Positions 24,406 through 36,535 of a DNA stretch of 64,000 nucleotides are shown here, piece by piece. The stretch comes from Chloranthus sessilifolius (lineage: Eukaryota > Streptophyta > Magnoliopsida > Chloranthales > Chloranthaceae). The stretch lies in contig CM037590.1 of assembly GCA_021018995.1 (NCBI GenBank), forward strand, positions 100,255,097-100,319,096, in the 5' to 3' direction. A model generated the notes under the pieces. The model was not told the DNA's origin. It saw nothing but the letters and a program-made list of their open reading frames with translations, and did no database searches. The stretch's first letter is position 1. Each line of letters starts with the position of its first letter. A program made the translations under genes and the position numbers.

Positions 24406-24874
24406 CTATAGGAATATCTGAGGGGTCCGCTTTCTCATCACGTTCACCATCAAGTGTAGCAAGTAGGGCTGCTCCTCCCTTTTTAATACCGCGAAATTTG
24501 AACGAAGGGCTCCCAATCGGTCGGAAGGTGACTACTTTAGAAAAGCAATCAACTAAGGAGTGATAAGCCGCCAACCAATCCATACCAAGGATTATATCGA
24601 AGTTTTGGAATCTGAGTACCACAAGATCTGCGAGTAACTCATGTGTTCCAACTACTAGGACCGTAGCTTTACAAACTTTAGATGCCATCATCACTTCCCC
24701 TGACGGCGTAGAAATCGCAAGTGTACTATCCATCGATACTGGCTTAGCTCCGATTTCAGAAACAAAACTCAGTGTAATCAAAGAGTAGGTCGATCCAGAG
24801 TCGATCAAGACCCAAGCATGACAACTGGACAAATCGACAGGTCTAAAAACTTTTATAGTTCCTGAATTACACAA
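24338..24874 (-). pseudogene. Tekay aspartic protease domain
   Basis: HAWVLIDSGSTYSLI carries the DSG active-site triad (family D(S/T)G). QNFDIILGMDWLAAYHSLVDC carries the second hydrophobic motif typical of chromovirus proteases. The frame ends in unrelated residues (RRSRVQD) where a one-base shift moves the reading into the RT frame. It lies between the gag zinc knuckle and RT, as expected. Confidence 0.9.
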
Positions 24875-24981
24875 GGGTTTATATGTGATCTAAGTTATAC
24901 ATGGCATAACATTCTCAAGAAAATAATAGATTAAACTCATACACAGAATAAGTTATAAAAGCAATCATGAGGGAGTAAAGC

Positions 24982-26363
24982 TTAAAGAAAATTAGACAAG
25001 GAAAAATTCATACCCTGAACGACCTCATCGGTAGCTATAGCATCCTGCTGAGACATGGCGAAAACTCGACCCTGCGCTCGAGGTTGTTGCGGTTGTTGTT
25101 GCTGACCTCTAAAATAAATATCTGCGGCTGGGTCTCGCTCTGGGCAGTCACGAATAAAGTGTCCTGACTTCTTACATTGGAAACACACACTTGAGTATAA
25201 CAAACACTCACCCGGTTTATGCTTCTTGCCGCACTTGGTACAAGGTTGGTACGGAACAAAGTAAGGTTTCTGCTGGGTGTTAGCTGGAGCATTCTTGGGG
25301 TGTGTCGTAGATATAACACCTCTCTGGTCAGCTGGGGTTGTAGTCGCCCCAGGGTGGGTGTAACCTGACGATGGTGCGACTCTCTGGTAACCGGATGCGG
25401 GAGCGACTCTCTGAACTGGACGAGTCTGAGGGTATGGTGCGAAGCGCTGCTGTCTCTGTACTGGTGCAAATCTAGAATGAGGTGCTCTCGGAGTAAGGGA
25501 CGAAGAGCCTTCATGATTTGGTTTACCCCTCTGAGTTGTTAGACGGGCTGTCTTTGCGCGTAGTTCTCCATTTTCCTGCTCTTGGATATGAGCTCGTTCT
25601 ACAAGCTCTCCATAGGTTGAAATTTTCATTGCTGCAATTTTGCTCCTGATAACGGGATTGAGCCCCTTCTGAAAATGGTAACACTTTTCAGCTTCATCTG
25701 CTACCAACATGGAGGCGAATCGGGAGAGTCGATCGAACTTTGCCTCGTACTCAGTCACGGATAGATTTCCTTGCTGTAGTGCTAAGAACTCGCTCTTTTT
25801 CTGAGTCTTGGTGGCATCGGTAAAGTATTTATTATAAAATACTTCTCTGAACTGCTACCAAGTCCAGTGTTCTTCTTCTTCCCTGTCTGCTAATCTTTTC
25901 GCTGATGTCCACCAATTTTGTGCATTGCCTTGCAAACATCACATTACCAAGGCACTTTCTCATTTTCTGCTGGAGTAGAGACTTTGAAAATTTTCTCTAT
26001 TTGTGTAATCCAATCGTCAGCGGTATCAGGATCCAACTGTCCGTGGAAGTGCGGAGGTCGAGCCCTGGAGAAAGTCACATATCCGTTATAATAGTTATCA
26101 AATCGAGCCGTTGGTGGGGGTGTACCCGGACATCGGTTGGCAGGATTGTTCAGTTGCTGGGCAATCAGGTCCTGATAAGTTTTGGTCTGCTGTTCCAGCT
26201 GCTGGTTGAACCCTTGGATCAATCTGGCAGTCTCTTGCTGATGGGCCTCATTCAACTGGGCCACATGCTGCTGTTGCGCAGCTGTCAACTCACGTAACAT
26301 ACGCGCTATTTCACTTTCATCTCCTTGGGATGAAGATCCCTCACCATTTCTTCGCGGTGCCAT
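24982..26363 (-). pseudogene. Tekay gag, broken by frameshift and stops
   Basis: The start MAPRRNGEGSSSQGDES leads into a Gln-rich coiled coil and FSRARPPHFHGQLDPDTADD, a gag core motif. The frame breaks after AENEKV by what looks like a one-base loss. The region continues as LQGNAQNWWTSAKR, with TGA and TAG stops near 25930 and 25855. The open part from 25758 has YEAKFDRLSRFA, a Gln/Pro-rich linker and the zinc knuckle CFQCKKSGHFIRDC (CX2CX4HX4C). A second CTKCGKKHKPGEC precedes it. Gag would form the particle and bind RNA. Confidence 0.9.
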
Positions 26364-26443
26364 TGTAATCCTGTTTCAAAATTTTAAGGATTTAGAACTC
26401 ATACTAACTTAAATCCCAGAGTCCACAGAAAGTAAAGCCTGTT

Positions 26444-26455
26444 GCTCTGATACCA
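26444..26455 (-). other. Primer-binding site (initiator Met tRNA type)
   Basis: The minus strand reads TGGTATCAGAGC, the standard primer site complementary to initiator tRNA-Met, three bases after the 5' LTR end. Confidence 0.95.
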
Positions 26456-26458
26456 CTC

Positions 26459-29400
26459 TGTCACGACCCGAAATTCTACCCCATCCCGAGGGCCTAGAAT
26501 TCCGAGTTATGACCCGCACATATCCCGGATATGCTAAGCGGACATACACCTAATCAGAGTTCTCGTGCAATAATGATTCCACGAAATCCGTGAAATCCAA
26601 TAAATAGGGTGGAATATAAATGTAATCATAAATGCTGAATAAATGTAATAAAATCATAATCCGCTAATAAAATGATAATAAAAGTCGGAGACAAATCCGA
26701 TAAAATAAACTATAAAATTCGCAATACTAATATCAATAAAACTCAATACCTAAGTCCACAATGATCAGTAACCGGCACTCGAATCAAGATCAGCACCGTA
26801 GTCCTCCTGATAACCGACAGCGTCGCTCTCCATAGGCTCCTGGTACTCAACGCCCGCGGAATCAATGAAATCAGCGTCGGCGAGATCTAGATGGCCAGCG
26901 TCTACTCCACCAGCGTAATCACACTGGCCGTTAGATTATCGTGGGATCACGTAAACTCGTGGGGATACACCACCAATCCACCCCATACTACTCAGGTGCA
27001 TTGTGGGTGCATCTAGTGAGTGATAAACATAATATCTCAAAGCAGATAACAAAAGGAAGACAAAATCACGTGCATATCGTAAAACTCATATCATATCATA
27101 AATGCAAGACTATGATCTAGACACTCGTATCCTAACGTACCTTACCATATCTCATAACATATTATATCATGTCTTATTATCATTCTCGCACATACGTCTG
27201 TACATCGCATGAGCGTAACTAACATACTAGTGAAATCCTAAACGATCTGTGCCAGAGTCGCTGCTCGAGCTACTATGGGAGGGTCAACATAGTATCATAC
27301 CACCATATTATAACGCCCTCGTGTCATACTCATACTCCACCACCCAGCCAATGGGGAGACATAATGGCCAAACTCACTCATAACGCACTCATACTCATAA
27401 TCTCTCCCAGAGATCCGTCTTGGCTGAAAGACGTTGTTGCCCTTACGGTGGCTACGCAAGGAACGGCACGTACAGAAACTTAAGTTCTTTATCTTTTGCT
27501 GGCCTACACAGCGATGTCTTATTATCGTACTCGTATCATAACTTATCTTATCTCATACTCATATCTTATCATACTCTTATACTTAATCCTATGACAAACT
27601 ATAGTGAGGCAACCTTCCTAATTCACGCTTCCCAAGAAAAAGGTTCCGTAGTAACCTGGATGTACTTTGTGTGATAGTTTATACTACCATAGAGGTGTTG
27701 CATCCGTACATGGACGCCAATATTCTGAGTTTCATGTGACCGTAAAAGAAACCTTACCACAGCTAAAGGCCCAACGCCCGATTCTCGTATCATATCTCAT
27801 ATCTTATCCTCTCGTATTAAAACTCGGGGTGATAGGATCACTGTATATGCCACCGTGTACGAAGTTACACTGAATTCACACTCACCCGACTCGTCATGGG
27901 TCCCATTCCACCATGAGTTATAAGGCATGTGAATACGGTGTATTCCTCGCTTCGATACCATCTCGGCGAATCACCACGTCCAAGCGTAGGCATGATCTCA
28001 TACACTCTCGTACTCATGATCTAACATATTCTTAACTCGTATAAATTGATTAAGTTGTAAATATAAAAGTATCACACATACAGAACAGTTTATACTTAGA
28101 TTTTGATTATGCTTATATTTATGTTTATTTACATACCACACCAATATAATTATAGAATAGAGTTATAAGTGTGATTTCGATAATCGTAAAAGTCAGAGTT
28201 CGATTTCATAAAGACATCGAAGTTCTAACACTTTGTATTATCGTTGAAGCGATAAAATTGATATATATATAATAATTAGATAATTAAATTAAATAATATT
28301 TATACTTATTAAGTTATGATTTATCATGACCATCGATCGAAAGACCTTAAGATATAATATACACAAAAACTTTGGTCATGAGAATTAGAAAATAATCTTA
28401 AATTCGTATAGCCTTGATTCATTCAAAATTGAACCCGACTTGTTGCTCTATTTTGACTCTAAAAAGTCAGATTCGTGAAATGGCTATTTCAAACAAAGTT
28501 GTAAAGCTCGTTGTCTTCTTTCCAATGCCATAAGAATCGCATTAATCCGAGGTCGGAGTAAAAGGTTATAACCAAACTACCGGGACAGGTGTATCAATAG
28601 TCGCGAGCTCGGGTTCATGGACGTGAATTCGGGTTCGTAGCCGCAAGTTCGGACCCGAAACTTTAAGTTGATGCAATCTATTATTTATTTAAATAAAATA
28701 AAAATATAATTTAATTTTTAGGCTTAATTAATTTTAAATAAATAATAATATAAACTTGCAACAATAATATATATTATTATAGTCTTAGTAGAAGGATAAA
28801 TTTATACTATATAGATTTAGAAATAAATAATATCAATATGATATTATGCCAATTAAGTCAATCTATCAACTTTATAAGTATTAAAATTTAATTAATTTTA
28901 CAGACATAAAAGAGGAAGTAAACATATTAAATATACAAATCTAATATAAGGTAAAATATTAATTGCTAAAACAAAAGGAATTTTTGAAAAGAAAAGAGAA
29001 ATAACATATAAACCCAATTTATAAAATATACAACTTTCAAGGGAAAGCATATATTAAATATATAGATCTATTAATTCATGAGATATTTGGGTTTAAATAA
29101 GATTTTTAAACCCGTCGATGCGCGATCGAACGCATCCTACGCGACGGGATCTGAGAAGAACAAGATGGATTGATGGGTACCCACCTCTTGAAGCGTGAAC
29201 GGAAGATCAACGGCGATTCGGGTTGAAAAGGTCGATTCCCAAGGCATCGGCTCCTCTAAGTCTCGAGAGAGAATAATTTCTTATTATTGAGAGGAGAGAG
29301 CTTTTAAAGTTTTATTTATAATGGTATAAAATTTTAGGTCGACTCTAATTAACACTTTTCGTGAGAGATTTAATAGAATAGGAGATTTTTTACACGGAAT

Positions 29401-29754
29401 AAGAATTCATACATAACTTGGATAGCTTGAGAAAAGGTTTCGTTCCAGCGTTTTGCATAAGCACCAAACCAATTGGTGTTTCTCTCCCGAAATTACAATT
29501 ATACCCTTTGACTTGCTTGATCAGTTAAAATTGGCATAACTTTTTATATTCTTATCAGAAGTCATCAAATTATATATCGTTGGAATCGTATCGACGAGCA
29601 CTTCGCAATGAGTCTAATTTTGATATAGGAAAAATTAGAAATTTTCTATTTTAAAAGGTGGGTTTCGATTCTTATGTGGAGCGTTAGCACAGTACATAGT
29701 GTGGTGCATCATCTAACACCGTTAAAATAAAATCTAAAAATCTGGGTCGTTACA
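26459..29754 (-). repeat. 5' LTR of the Tekay-like element (right copy)
   Basis: It spans TGTCACGACCC to GGGTCGTTACA and is nearly identical to 18259-21564. It is followed by the CAGCA duplication and the resumed ORF of element B. Confidence 0.93.
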
Positions 29755-29759
29755 CAGCA

Positions 29760-31746
29760 TGCTGTTCATTGATTCAATTTTGAGGAAGAATATATATGTT
29801 AGTGAACATCAGCAAGAAAGGAGGACCCCCATAGTGGATGCCCTATATTTTTTCTCTAAGGACTAGTTTATGAATGCTGCTCAACTGGTGTTTGAAGCAA
29901 TGGTGGAGGTAAATAAAAAAATTAGAAAGGCACAGGCCTTGCCAGGGCTACCTTACAGCAGGCTCATCACTGCCTTGCTTAAGAGAGGAAAATTTGTTTT
30001 CAAGGAGGATGAGGAAGTAGAAATAGTGAAGCCAAAAGTGTTTGGAAAAAGGGCTTGGTCTGCCAGTAGGACTTTAATTGGGAAGATCAAGATCAAATCT
30101 ATAGAGAGTCCTAAAAGAGAGACCCCTCAGGCAGCCACATCATTAGCTGCACCTGCTATATCTATTGGCCCAGCCCCTTCTTCTAGTTCAGAGCTTCCAT
30201 TTGTACCTTCTACACCCCCACTCACCCCTTCCACTTCTGTGCCCTTGCCCGTAGTCAGTCCTAATATGACCAATTTTTCCATCCCATCAGCCTCTGTCAT
30301 ACCATCCATCTCAGTTTCTTTATCTTCCATCCCAGTTTCCATTCCTCCCCACACCTCAGCCACCCTTTCCACCATCACCACCTCCACACCTCTAGCAGTT
30401 CCTCTTACCACAACCTCCATCCCTTCCTCACCTACCCATGACCAAAACCCTTTTTCAGAAGAGGGTTACTTAGTCATGATGTCCTCTATCATAGGAGACA
30501 TCAACTATGAGTTTACCCCTCTCGCAGACTCTCCTCACCCTCCTCATTTCACCTCTCCTCCAGATTCACCACAGCCACATCACTTTACCCCTACACCTCC
30601 ATCACCACAATCCACCACCCGTACTCATGCACCCACTTCCCCATTTCAACCAATTCTACCCATCAAGCCTGATTTCCTACCCCAAATCTTCAACCTATTA
30701 CTTTCCCTTCAAGCCTAAGTGTTGGCCAACTCCCATACCCGATCATCCATTGGGGCTAACCTTCATGCCATGAACTCCACCCTCGAAAACCAGGCCTCAA
30801 TCCAAACCAGCTTACAAGCCATCCAAGCCACCTTGTCACTTATAACCCAAACATCACAACAACCACCTATCCCTCCTCCCATCCATTTACCTACTCCACC
30901 TCCTTCTCCCCAACCCATAACCTCAGTTGTCACCACACCTGCTATTACACCCATTCCACCTATCCCAGAAATCCATCCTATTACCTTTACCAATGCCTAC
31001 ACTTAAACTGAAGCTGAACCTAAACCAGAACCCCAACCTGATCTCTCACCTATTGTAAGCACCTTTGATTCTACCACAGATGTGGAATACCTCATCCTAA
31101 CCTCCTCCATTCCTACCCAAATAGACCTCGAGCTTGAACCTGCAGTCCTCACCCTTTACCCTCAATATTCACCCCACCCATGCCATCATCCATTCCCTCT
31201 CCCTTGCTGGCTGGCCCTTTTTTGAGTGATGAGCAGCCCATCCTACCTGGCTCATCCTTTTCCCTCCCTCCATACTCCACTCTCCTCTATGCCATACAAA
31301 AGAACCTATACCTGAAAAAGGATGCTATTAAAGACATGGCTAGTATCAAAACCTCCATTAGGCAGCCCTATGAAGAAAAGATAAGTCGAATGGAGCAGGA
31401 CCATAGGATTCAATTGCTAGGTATATCAAAGGGGTGGGATAGAATTTTGATTCAATATGAAGCTGAAATGCATACTGCGGCAACTGAGAAGCTGAGAACA
31501 AATGGCCTAGTAAAAAGGTTAGCTGCCTCTAAAGAGGTCGCAAAGGCCACCAGGGACCTCTGTGAAACTAGAGTTCTGCTTGCTGAAAAGAAGGCAGAAA
31601 TCCTTGAAAGAAGAGTTGCTGAACTAATTGGAAGAGATCCTACACAAGCAGCTGAGACTACCCCTCCAGCCAGTTCAACTGTTACCATTATGGAGAAAGA
31701 AAAAGGAAAAGGACTCCAAGTCAAGACTAAGCCAACAGAAAATTAG
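29760..31746 (+). pseudogene. Element B ORF, 3' part
   Basis: The frame resumes as MLFIDSILRKNIYVSEHQQE and AQALPGLPYSRLITALL, the second half of the putative plant transposon domain. A TAG near 29867 precedes FMNAAQLVFEAM. A long Pro/Ser/Thr-rich linker (30150-31170) holds two in-frame TAA codons (30716-30718 and at about 31004). A frame change near 31180 leads into a coiled coil (KISRMEQDHRIQLLG, EVAKATRDLCETRVLLAEKK) and the end at 31746. The whole protein would be about 900 residues. It has no RT, integrase or protease, so B depends on another element for movement. Confidence 0.75.
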
Positions 31747-33650
31747 GATGTTTAGATATGCACATGTAGTTAGTTAGGATGTTTTTGTATAATTTTTGTA
31801 GTTATTTTCCCTTACATTGTATAAATTTTTATGTATAAATAAAATTTCTCTTTGTTATATTTTGTTTGGTTTACTTTCTATCTTTCTATCTGTTAGTTTA
31901 TTTTAGTTGTTTGTGTGTGCCTTGTTTAATGCTTTTACTTACTTTATCTTGTGTTTGATTTTGTGCATGATAACTTGCTGCACATGCACTCTCTTTTTAA
32001 TTCAGTAAGGACACTGCTCCTCATAGGTTTTGGGGTGTGGCAGGGTATGCCAATGGGTAGTTAATATAGTAGTGCAGTAGGGTTTTAATAGAAATGGAGA
32101 AAATAAAGTGATTTCCCACATAATTTTTTTTTAAATAGAGGAAATTAAAAACTTTTTAATACTCAAATGTGTTGCAGTTCTAACATTTTTCATGAAGTGA
32201 ATGTTAAGCATTTTCAAAAATTGATGTTTAGTGAACTTGAAAAGGGAGAAAAATGTGAGGATATCCCCTAGAAAATGTGATGAAAGGCCATATCCAGTGA
32301 GATTTGGGCTTGAGAAATTTCCTTTGAAGAGTGTTTTGGTAATTTTTTCTGCTCTAAGGACTGATTGAATCTAATTTTACTCACTAGAAGTTAGGCAAAT
32401 CCAAGTTAAAACAGCTTGACGACATTCATGACATTAAGAACATGAAGTAAGGCCATCCCTTGGACAGTTTGAGATTAAAATTTCTTACCTTTGAACTGCC
32501 CTTGATACACACCATATGAGCCTTAAAAATCCTAGTTTTTCTTTGATAGAAACCAGAAAATTTGAACCCAAAGCCCCCTTGACCTATTTACAGTTCACCC
32601 TCAATATGAGAATTCAGGGAATGAAAGGAGAAGTGAGGCTAGAGGAGTAAGGTTTGACATCTGATTGAAAGAGAAGACAGCACATTTGGTGGTAGCTGTG
32701 GCATGCCAGCCCATAAAAAGAAAAATAGAGAAAAATACAAAAAGCATACAAAAAGAAAAGAAAAACAGAAAAGCAAAACAAATGTATGAGAAAGAGAAGT
32801 CACTTCATTAGATACTTTGAAAGAGAAGAGAAAAAATTGGCCACTTTGGCTCTAAAAATTCAAAAAGAAGATGGATTTATGTTGAAATGAAGAAAGTGTA
32901 CATGTCACCTCCTTACCTTGTTGATTTCTCAAACTTGAATCTTTTAGTCCCCTTTTATTATTTATAAACCTCAACCATAAGCCACATTACAACCCAATAA
33001 AAAGTCCTTACTGATCTGAAATAGATTGAGCTGTCATGTAGAGAAGAGGATTTGTATAATCTATGGTGAAAAGAATTAGAAAATTTCAGAAATTAAAGCA
33101 ATGCCTATGCTCATGCTTGCAGTCCTATTTGAGGGCTGTAACTACTCTTGAGTTGTGTGAAATGATACACCCTTCTATTCTATCTTGAGTGACAACCCTG
33201 GTGAGCTTTGGGTATGAAATTTGGTTGGTTGGGGCATTATCAAAACAGAATTCTTAATTTGATGGTGAGCTTTGTATAAATTTTCAAGCACAATGCCTTG
33301 ACATGAACTGATTGATTATGAAGGAATTATAGCAGAATTTCAGTTTTAAACTGATGTTTTCTTGCTGTGAATCCTCTAAAAATTGAACGAGAAAGGTGTG
33401 GAATGAATTTTGTTTTACTTGAACTCTGTTTTAGCATGTTGCATTGATATTAACTGATTCATTGGAGAAGTTTGTGAGTAACTTCACTGAAAAACCCCAA
33501 GAGACTTCACTCCTCCACTAGGGATCACCTAGGGGTTTAAAAGGCTTGATGCATATGCTATATGCATCTGTGCTCCCTACAAAAGTGGCATTTTTTATTT
33601 TCAATAATTATTTTTACTTTTTCCTTTGCTCAAGGACTAGCAAAGCTTAG
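31747..33650 (+). other. 3' non-coding internal region of element B
   Basis: About 1.9 kb without a coding frame. From about 32020 to the end it is the inverted counterpart of 12540-14190. Such a long 3' spacer before the polypurine tract is common in large plant gypsy relatives. Confidence 0.7.
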
Positions 33651-33661
33651 GTTTGGGGGTA
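33651..33661 (+). other. Polypurine tract of element B
   Basis: AGGTTTGGGGGTA directly precedes the LTR start TGTTAAGCAGTG, mirroring the tract next to LTR A. Confidence 0.75.
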
Positions 33662-33940
33662 TGTTAAGCAGTGAAAAATACCTTTTTTTACTTCCTAACC
33701 TAACCTTTGATGGATCTTTGAGCTGACTAATAATGTGTTTTGAGTATATTTTACAGATAAGAAATAAATTATAGTCTTAGTGCAAGCATCCACCTAAAAT
33801 GGCCAAAGAAGCTGCTCATACATCTCAACATATGCTCGGACAGCCCAAAGCCAGCCAAGCAGCCCACAGAGCCTTAGGAGTTCATGAGAATGTCTTGAAC
33901 CCCACTGGGTATGCTTGGAACCATTAGGTATATCATTTTT
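33662..33940 (+). repeat. 3' LTR of element B, truncated
   Basis: It starts TGTTAAGCAGTGAAAAATAC and shares ACCTAACCTTTGATGG and CTTAGTGCAAGCATCC with LTR A and with fragment F at 58682. Similarity fades near 33940, so most of this LTR is missing or displaced. The break may be the edge of the gene-fragment block that follows. Confidence 0.65.
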
Positions 33941-34825
33941 TTAACAGATCCAGGTCAGGTCCAAAAGTGGATAACAGGTCGGGGTCCAAAACTGAAAATG
34001 CAATTAAACCTATGAATCAAGAATAAGTGCAGAAAAAGTACATGATACTGATAAATACATCTTATAAAACACATTGACTTATAGAAAATACTCAATTTCA
34101 ATTTTACGCTAATGATAAGTATAAAAAGAAATACAAATTTATATAAATATAAATACCAACAGAAGGCATAAATATAAAAAGAAATACAAATTTAACATCA
34201 TACCTATGGTGTACAAATGTGCTCGGCTCTCCCATTCATCACATGCTCCCCCAAACATGCCAATACTTTAAGAAAGCAATGGTGTATCCTTGTCTATCCC
34301 CGCATTTAAAGGAATTTGTGTGAATATGCATTGCAAAGTTTACTTGTATAGGCAACAACACAAAATTGTTCAAAAATAACCAGCAAAAAGAACAAGACCA
34401 TACTCTTGCCAAGTCTGGGATTGCGACTAATGATAGGCTATACTAGGTACACTAATTGGATTGATACAAGATATATGCCATGTGGCATAAAAATAAAAGA
34501 GGGCTATCATGGCCCTATAGGTGTCAGGTTCATTACTGAATGGTATTGGTCAATGGCATTTTTTTTCCACAAATGCCTATGGTTCAACTATGAAAGTACT
34601 TTAAACTCATTGTTTAAACAGAGAAGTGGCATTTCCAAACGAGCAATGCTTCCTATGATCAACGTTTAAGTGAAGAAAAATAGCAAAGAAACCATTGACC
34701 AAACCAGACTACCATGTGGTTCCAGGTGGCATCGAGTTTCCAAAATCCTAGATTTGATCAGTTAAAAAATTCATTCTAATTTGACCAGAAATACCCCATC
34801 ACCAGTAAGTATAAGATAATAAAAG
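33941..34825. other. No gene recognised
   Basis: AT-rich, intron-like sequence. An 87-codon open frame at 34406-34669 (plus) has no recognisable motif. A short minus-strand stretch near 34220-34280 could be another exon, but nothing identifies it. Confidence 0.4.
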
Positions 34826-35407
34826 GACATTGAATTCGCATTCCACCACGTACAGAACTAGGGATAACAGTACCCTGCAAATTGTTGTGGACGATTGTGG
34901 CACTGTTCACATCCTGCACAGATGTCCCAAATAAGATATTAGATTTTAAAGAGTGAGATAAACAACACTCTAATAAGAATTAACAAATAACAAATAAAAA
35001 AATAATAAGGAAGCATGATTAAAACATAACCCAACCAATTGTGCAAATAAATTATATTTTAATACTTACATCGAATTCAATGAAACACACAGTATTTTTT
35101 TCCTGTCGCAAAATCTTCATTTGCTTAAACCCAGGTTGGCTGCATAGTCAGGAATAAAATGGACAATGAGATCCCATCAACAGTGATAAATATTGGCACC
35201 ATAATCAAAAAATAAGGCAGACACCACAGCATGTTAGAGACTGACAATGAAGAATTCCTAGCCTGGGAAACAATAAAGAAAGTTTCAGTTTGAGTTCCAA
35301 GTTAAGGATTCATACACTGTAAAGAGACCCCTCACTTCTTCCTCTATTACGTTCTCCCCAAGATTGCCAATAAATAAAGTGTTGCAAGGGGGATTATCTT
35401 CCGCATT
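34826..35407 (-). pseudogene. RRM-family RNA-binding protein, three-exon fragment
   Basis: Three minus-strand exons with GT...AG borders join in phase. 35407-35316 encodes AEDNPPCNTLFIGNLGENV, with the RNP2 motif LFIGNL. 35139-35070 encodes QPGFKQMKILRQEKNTVCFI and then EFD, with RNP1-like NTVCFIEF. 34913 to about 34826 encodes DVNSATIVHNNLQG and GGMRIQ. Together they form one full RRM, as at the C-terminal RRM of a plant RRM protein group (Arabidopsis AT2G42240/AT3G21215-like, from memory). No N-terminal exons are found and the frame after GGMRIQ runs into unrelated residues. I read it as a gene fragment; a living gene with distant exons is less likely. Confidence 0.75.
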
Positions 35408-36098
35408 CTGAACAAAAAAAAAGATTAACGAATTTTATCTCTCTAAGCTGCATAATACAGTTACTCAGAAGCCATGCATGCACCAACATTAATTAAAATA
35501 CCAAAATAAAATCAAATTTTTTCTATATTCTTTTCTAAATTTTAAGCATATTTTTATTCAATAAATAAAACTAAAAAATAAAAATAATATAATGTAAAAT
35601 TTTAAAATTTTATAAAACAGTTGCTATTGATTCAGTGAATGCTTGGTAAGTTGGTAGATCATTAGAATTAGAACTTGAACCTTTGGATTTCGAACGAGAA
35701 TGCAGTCTTAGAATTTGTAAGAATGTTTTGTACAAAAGAACCCCCTAAAACCATGAAACAATAATATACTCCTAATCCATGTACATCTCCATCATGTATC
35801 GCACTACCTACGGTCACTGCTACACACTTTGAACTTTACCCCAATATAATACAGATGCTACCTTTATTCTTTGGACGGATTTTTAGAAAGTTGCACTACC
35901 TTTAAACTTCAAAACGTGACAATGATGCAATTAATTTCAGGCCCAACACCTAGTACTATCATTACCAGCTGGGCTCAGATGCAACAAATTTTTTTAAAGA
36001 ACTATTATTCAATTGAGAAAAGCAATTATCCATTTTACTCAATTACAAAACGAGCAACTTCATGAGTCAGGGAACTGACTCAAAGATCTAATCCACAA
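35408..36098. other. No gene recognised (intron-like)
   Basis: AT-rich, with a TTTTTTTTTGTTCAG acceptor at its left edge for the RRM exon. No convincing upstream exon was found. Confidence 0.4.
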
Positions 36099-36281
36099 CA
36101 CTACAAAAAATAAGACTAATAGCGGCAATTTTTTTTAATAAAAAACTGCCACTATTAGTCATGTCGCTACAAAAAACTGCCGCTACAGAAACAATAGCGG
36201 CAGTTTTTTGTAGCGACAGCACTAATAGCGGCAGTTTTTTATTAAAAAAAACTGCTGCTAATAGTCTTATTTTTTGTAGTG
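36099..36281. mobile_element. CACTA-type MITE, 183 bp
   Basis: It begins CACTACAAAAAATAAGACTA and ends with the inverse TAGTCTTATTTTTTGTAGTG. It is flanked by CAA (36096-36098 and 36282-36284). Inner repeats TAATAGCGGCAGTTTTTT appear in both orientations, so almost the whole element folds on itself. The 3-bp duplication and termini fit CACTA derivatives. Its ends resemble the 9.1-kb CACTA only in the first 11 bases. Confidence 0.9.
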
Positions 36282-36409
36282 CAAGTGCCCACATTATGTT
36301 GTCCCTAGATAGCAATTGATGCAAAGCTTCTACGAAAGGCTTAACTGAGCGCAATCGTCAAATGGTTGACGCGTCATTCAGAGGCACATTCTTTTTAAAG
36401 AGTGAAGAT

Positions 36410-36535
36410 GAAGCTTGAGACTTACTCGAAATCCTTAGTGAGAACTTAATGAAGCTTGAGACTTACTCGAAATCCTCCTTAGTGAGAACTTAATGAAGCT
36501 TGAGACTTACTCGAAATCCTTAGTGAGAACTCAAT
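36410..36535. repeat. Three tandem units of 41, 44 and 41 bp
   Basis: GAAGCTTGAGACTTACTCGA starts each unit (36410, 36451, 36495) and AGTGAGAACT(T/C)AAT ends it. The third unit overlaps the end of the minus-strand exon at 36520. On the minus strand every unit contains CGAGTAAGTC, a good splice-donor match. Confidence 0.92.

Larger units (their letters stand above)
18259..29754 (-). mobile_element. Ty3/gypsy Tekay-like chromovirus retrotransposon, complete with both LTRs
   Basis: Both LTRs run TGTCACGACCC...GGGT(C/T)GTTACA on the plus strand and are about 3.3 kb. A 5-bp target duplication, CAGCA, lies at 18254-18258 and 29755-29759. The element is on the minus strand: primer site at 26444-26455, gag at 26363-24982, protease, RT/RNase H, integrase with a chromodomain-like tail, and polypurine tract at 21565-21582. 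Long LTRs, the initiator-Met primer site and the C-terminal chromodomain-like region point to the Tekay/Del lineage. The coding region has several stops and frameshifts. It is inserted within the ORF of element B. Confidence 0.93.

Noticed and set aside
33900-33945. Helitron 3' end (TTAG on plus = CTAA on minus, after A) at about 33912
   Set aside because: No GC-rich hairpin at the required distance; four-base matches like this are common by chance.
34406-34669. 87-codon plus-strand ORF as a gene
   Set aside because: No motif, no promoter or splice context, and strand opposite to the surrounding exon fragments.
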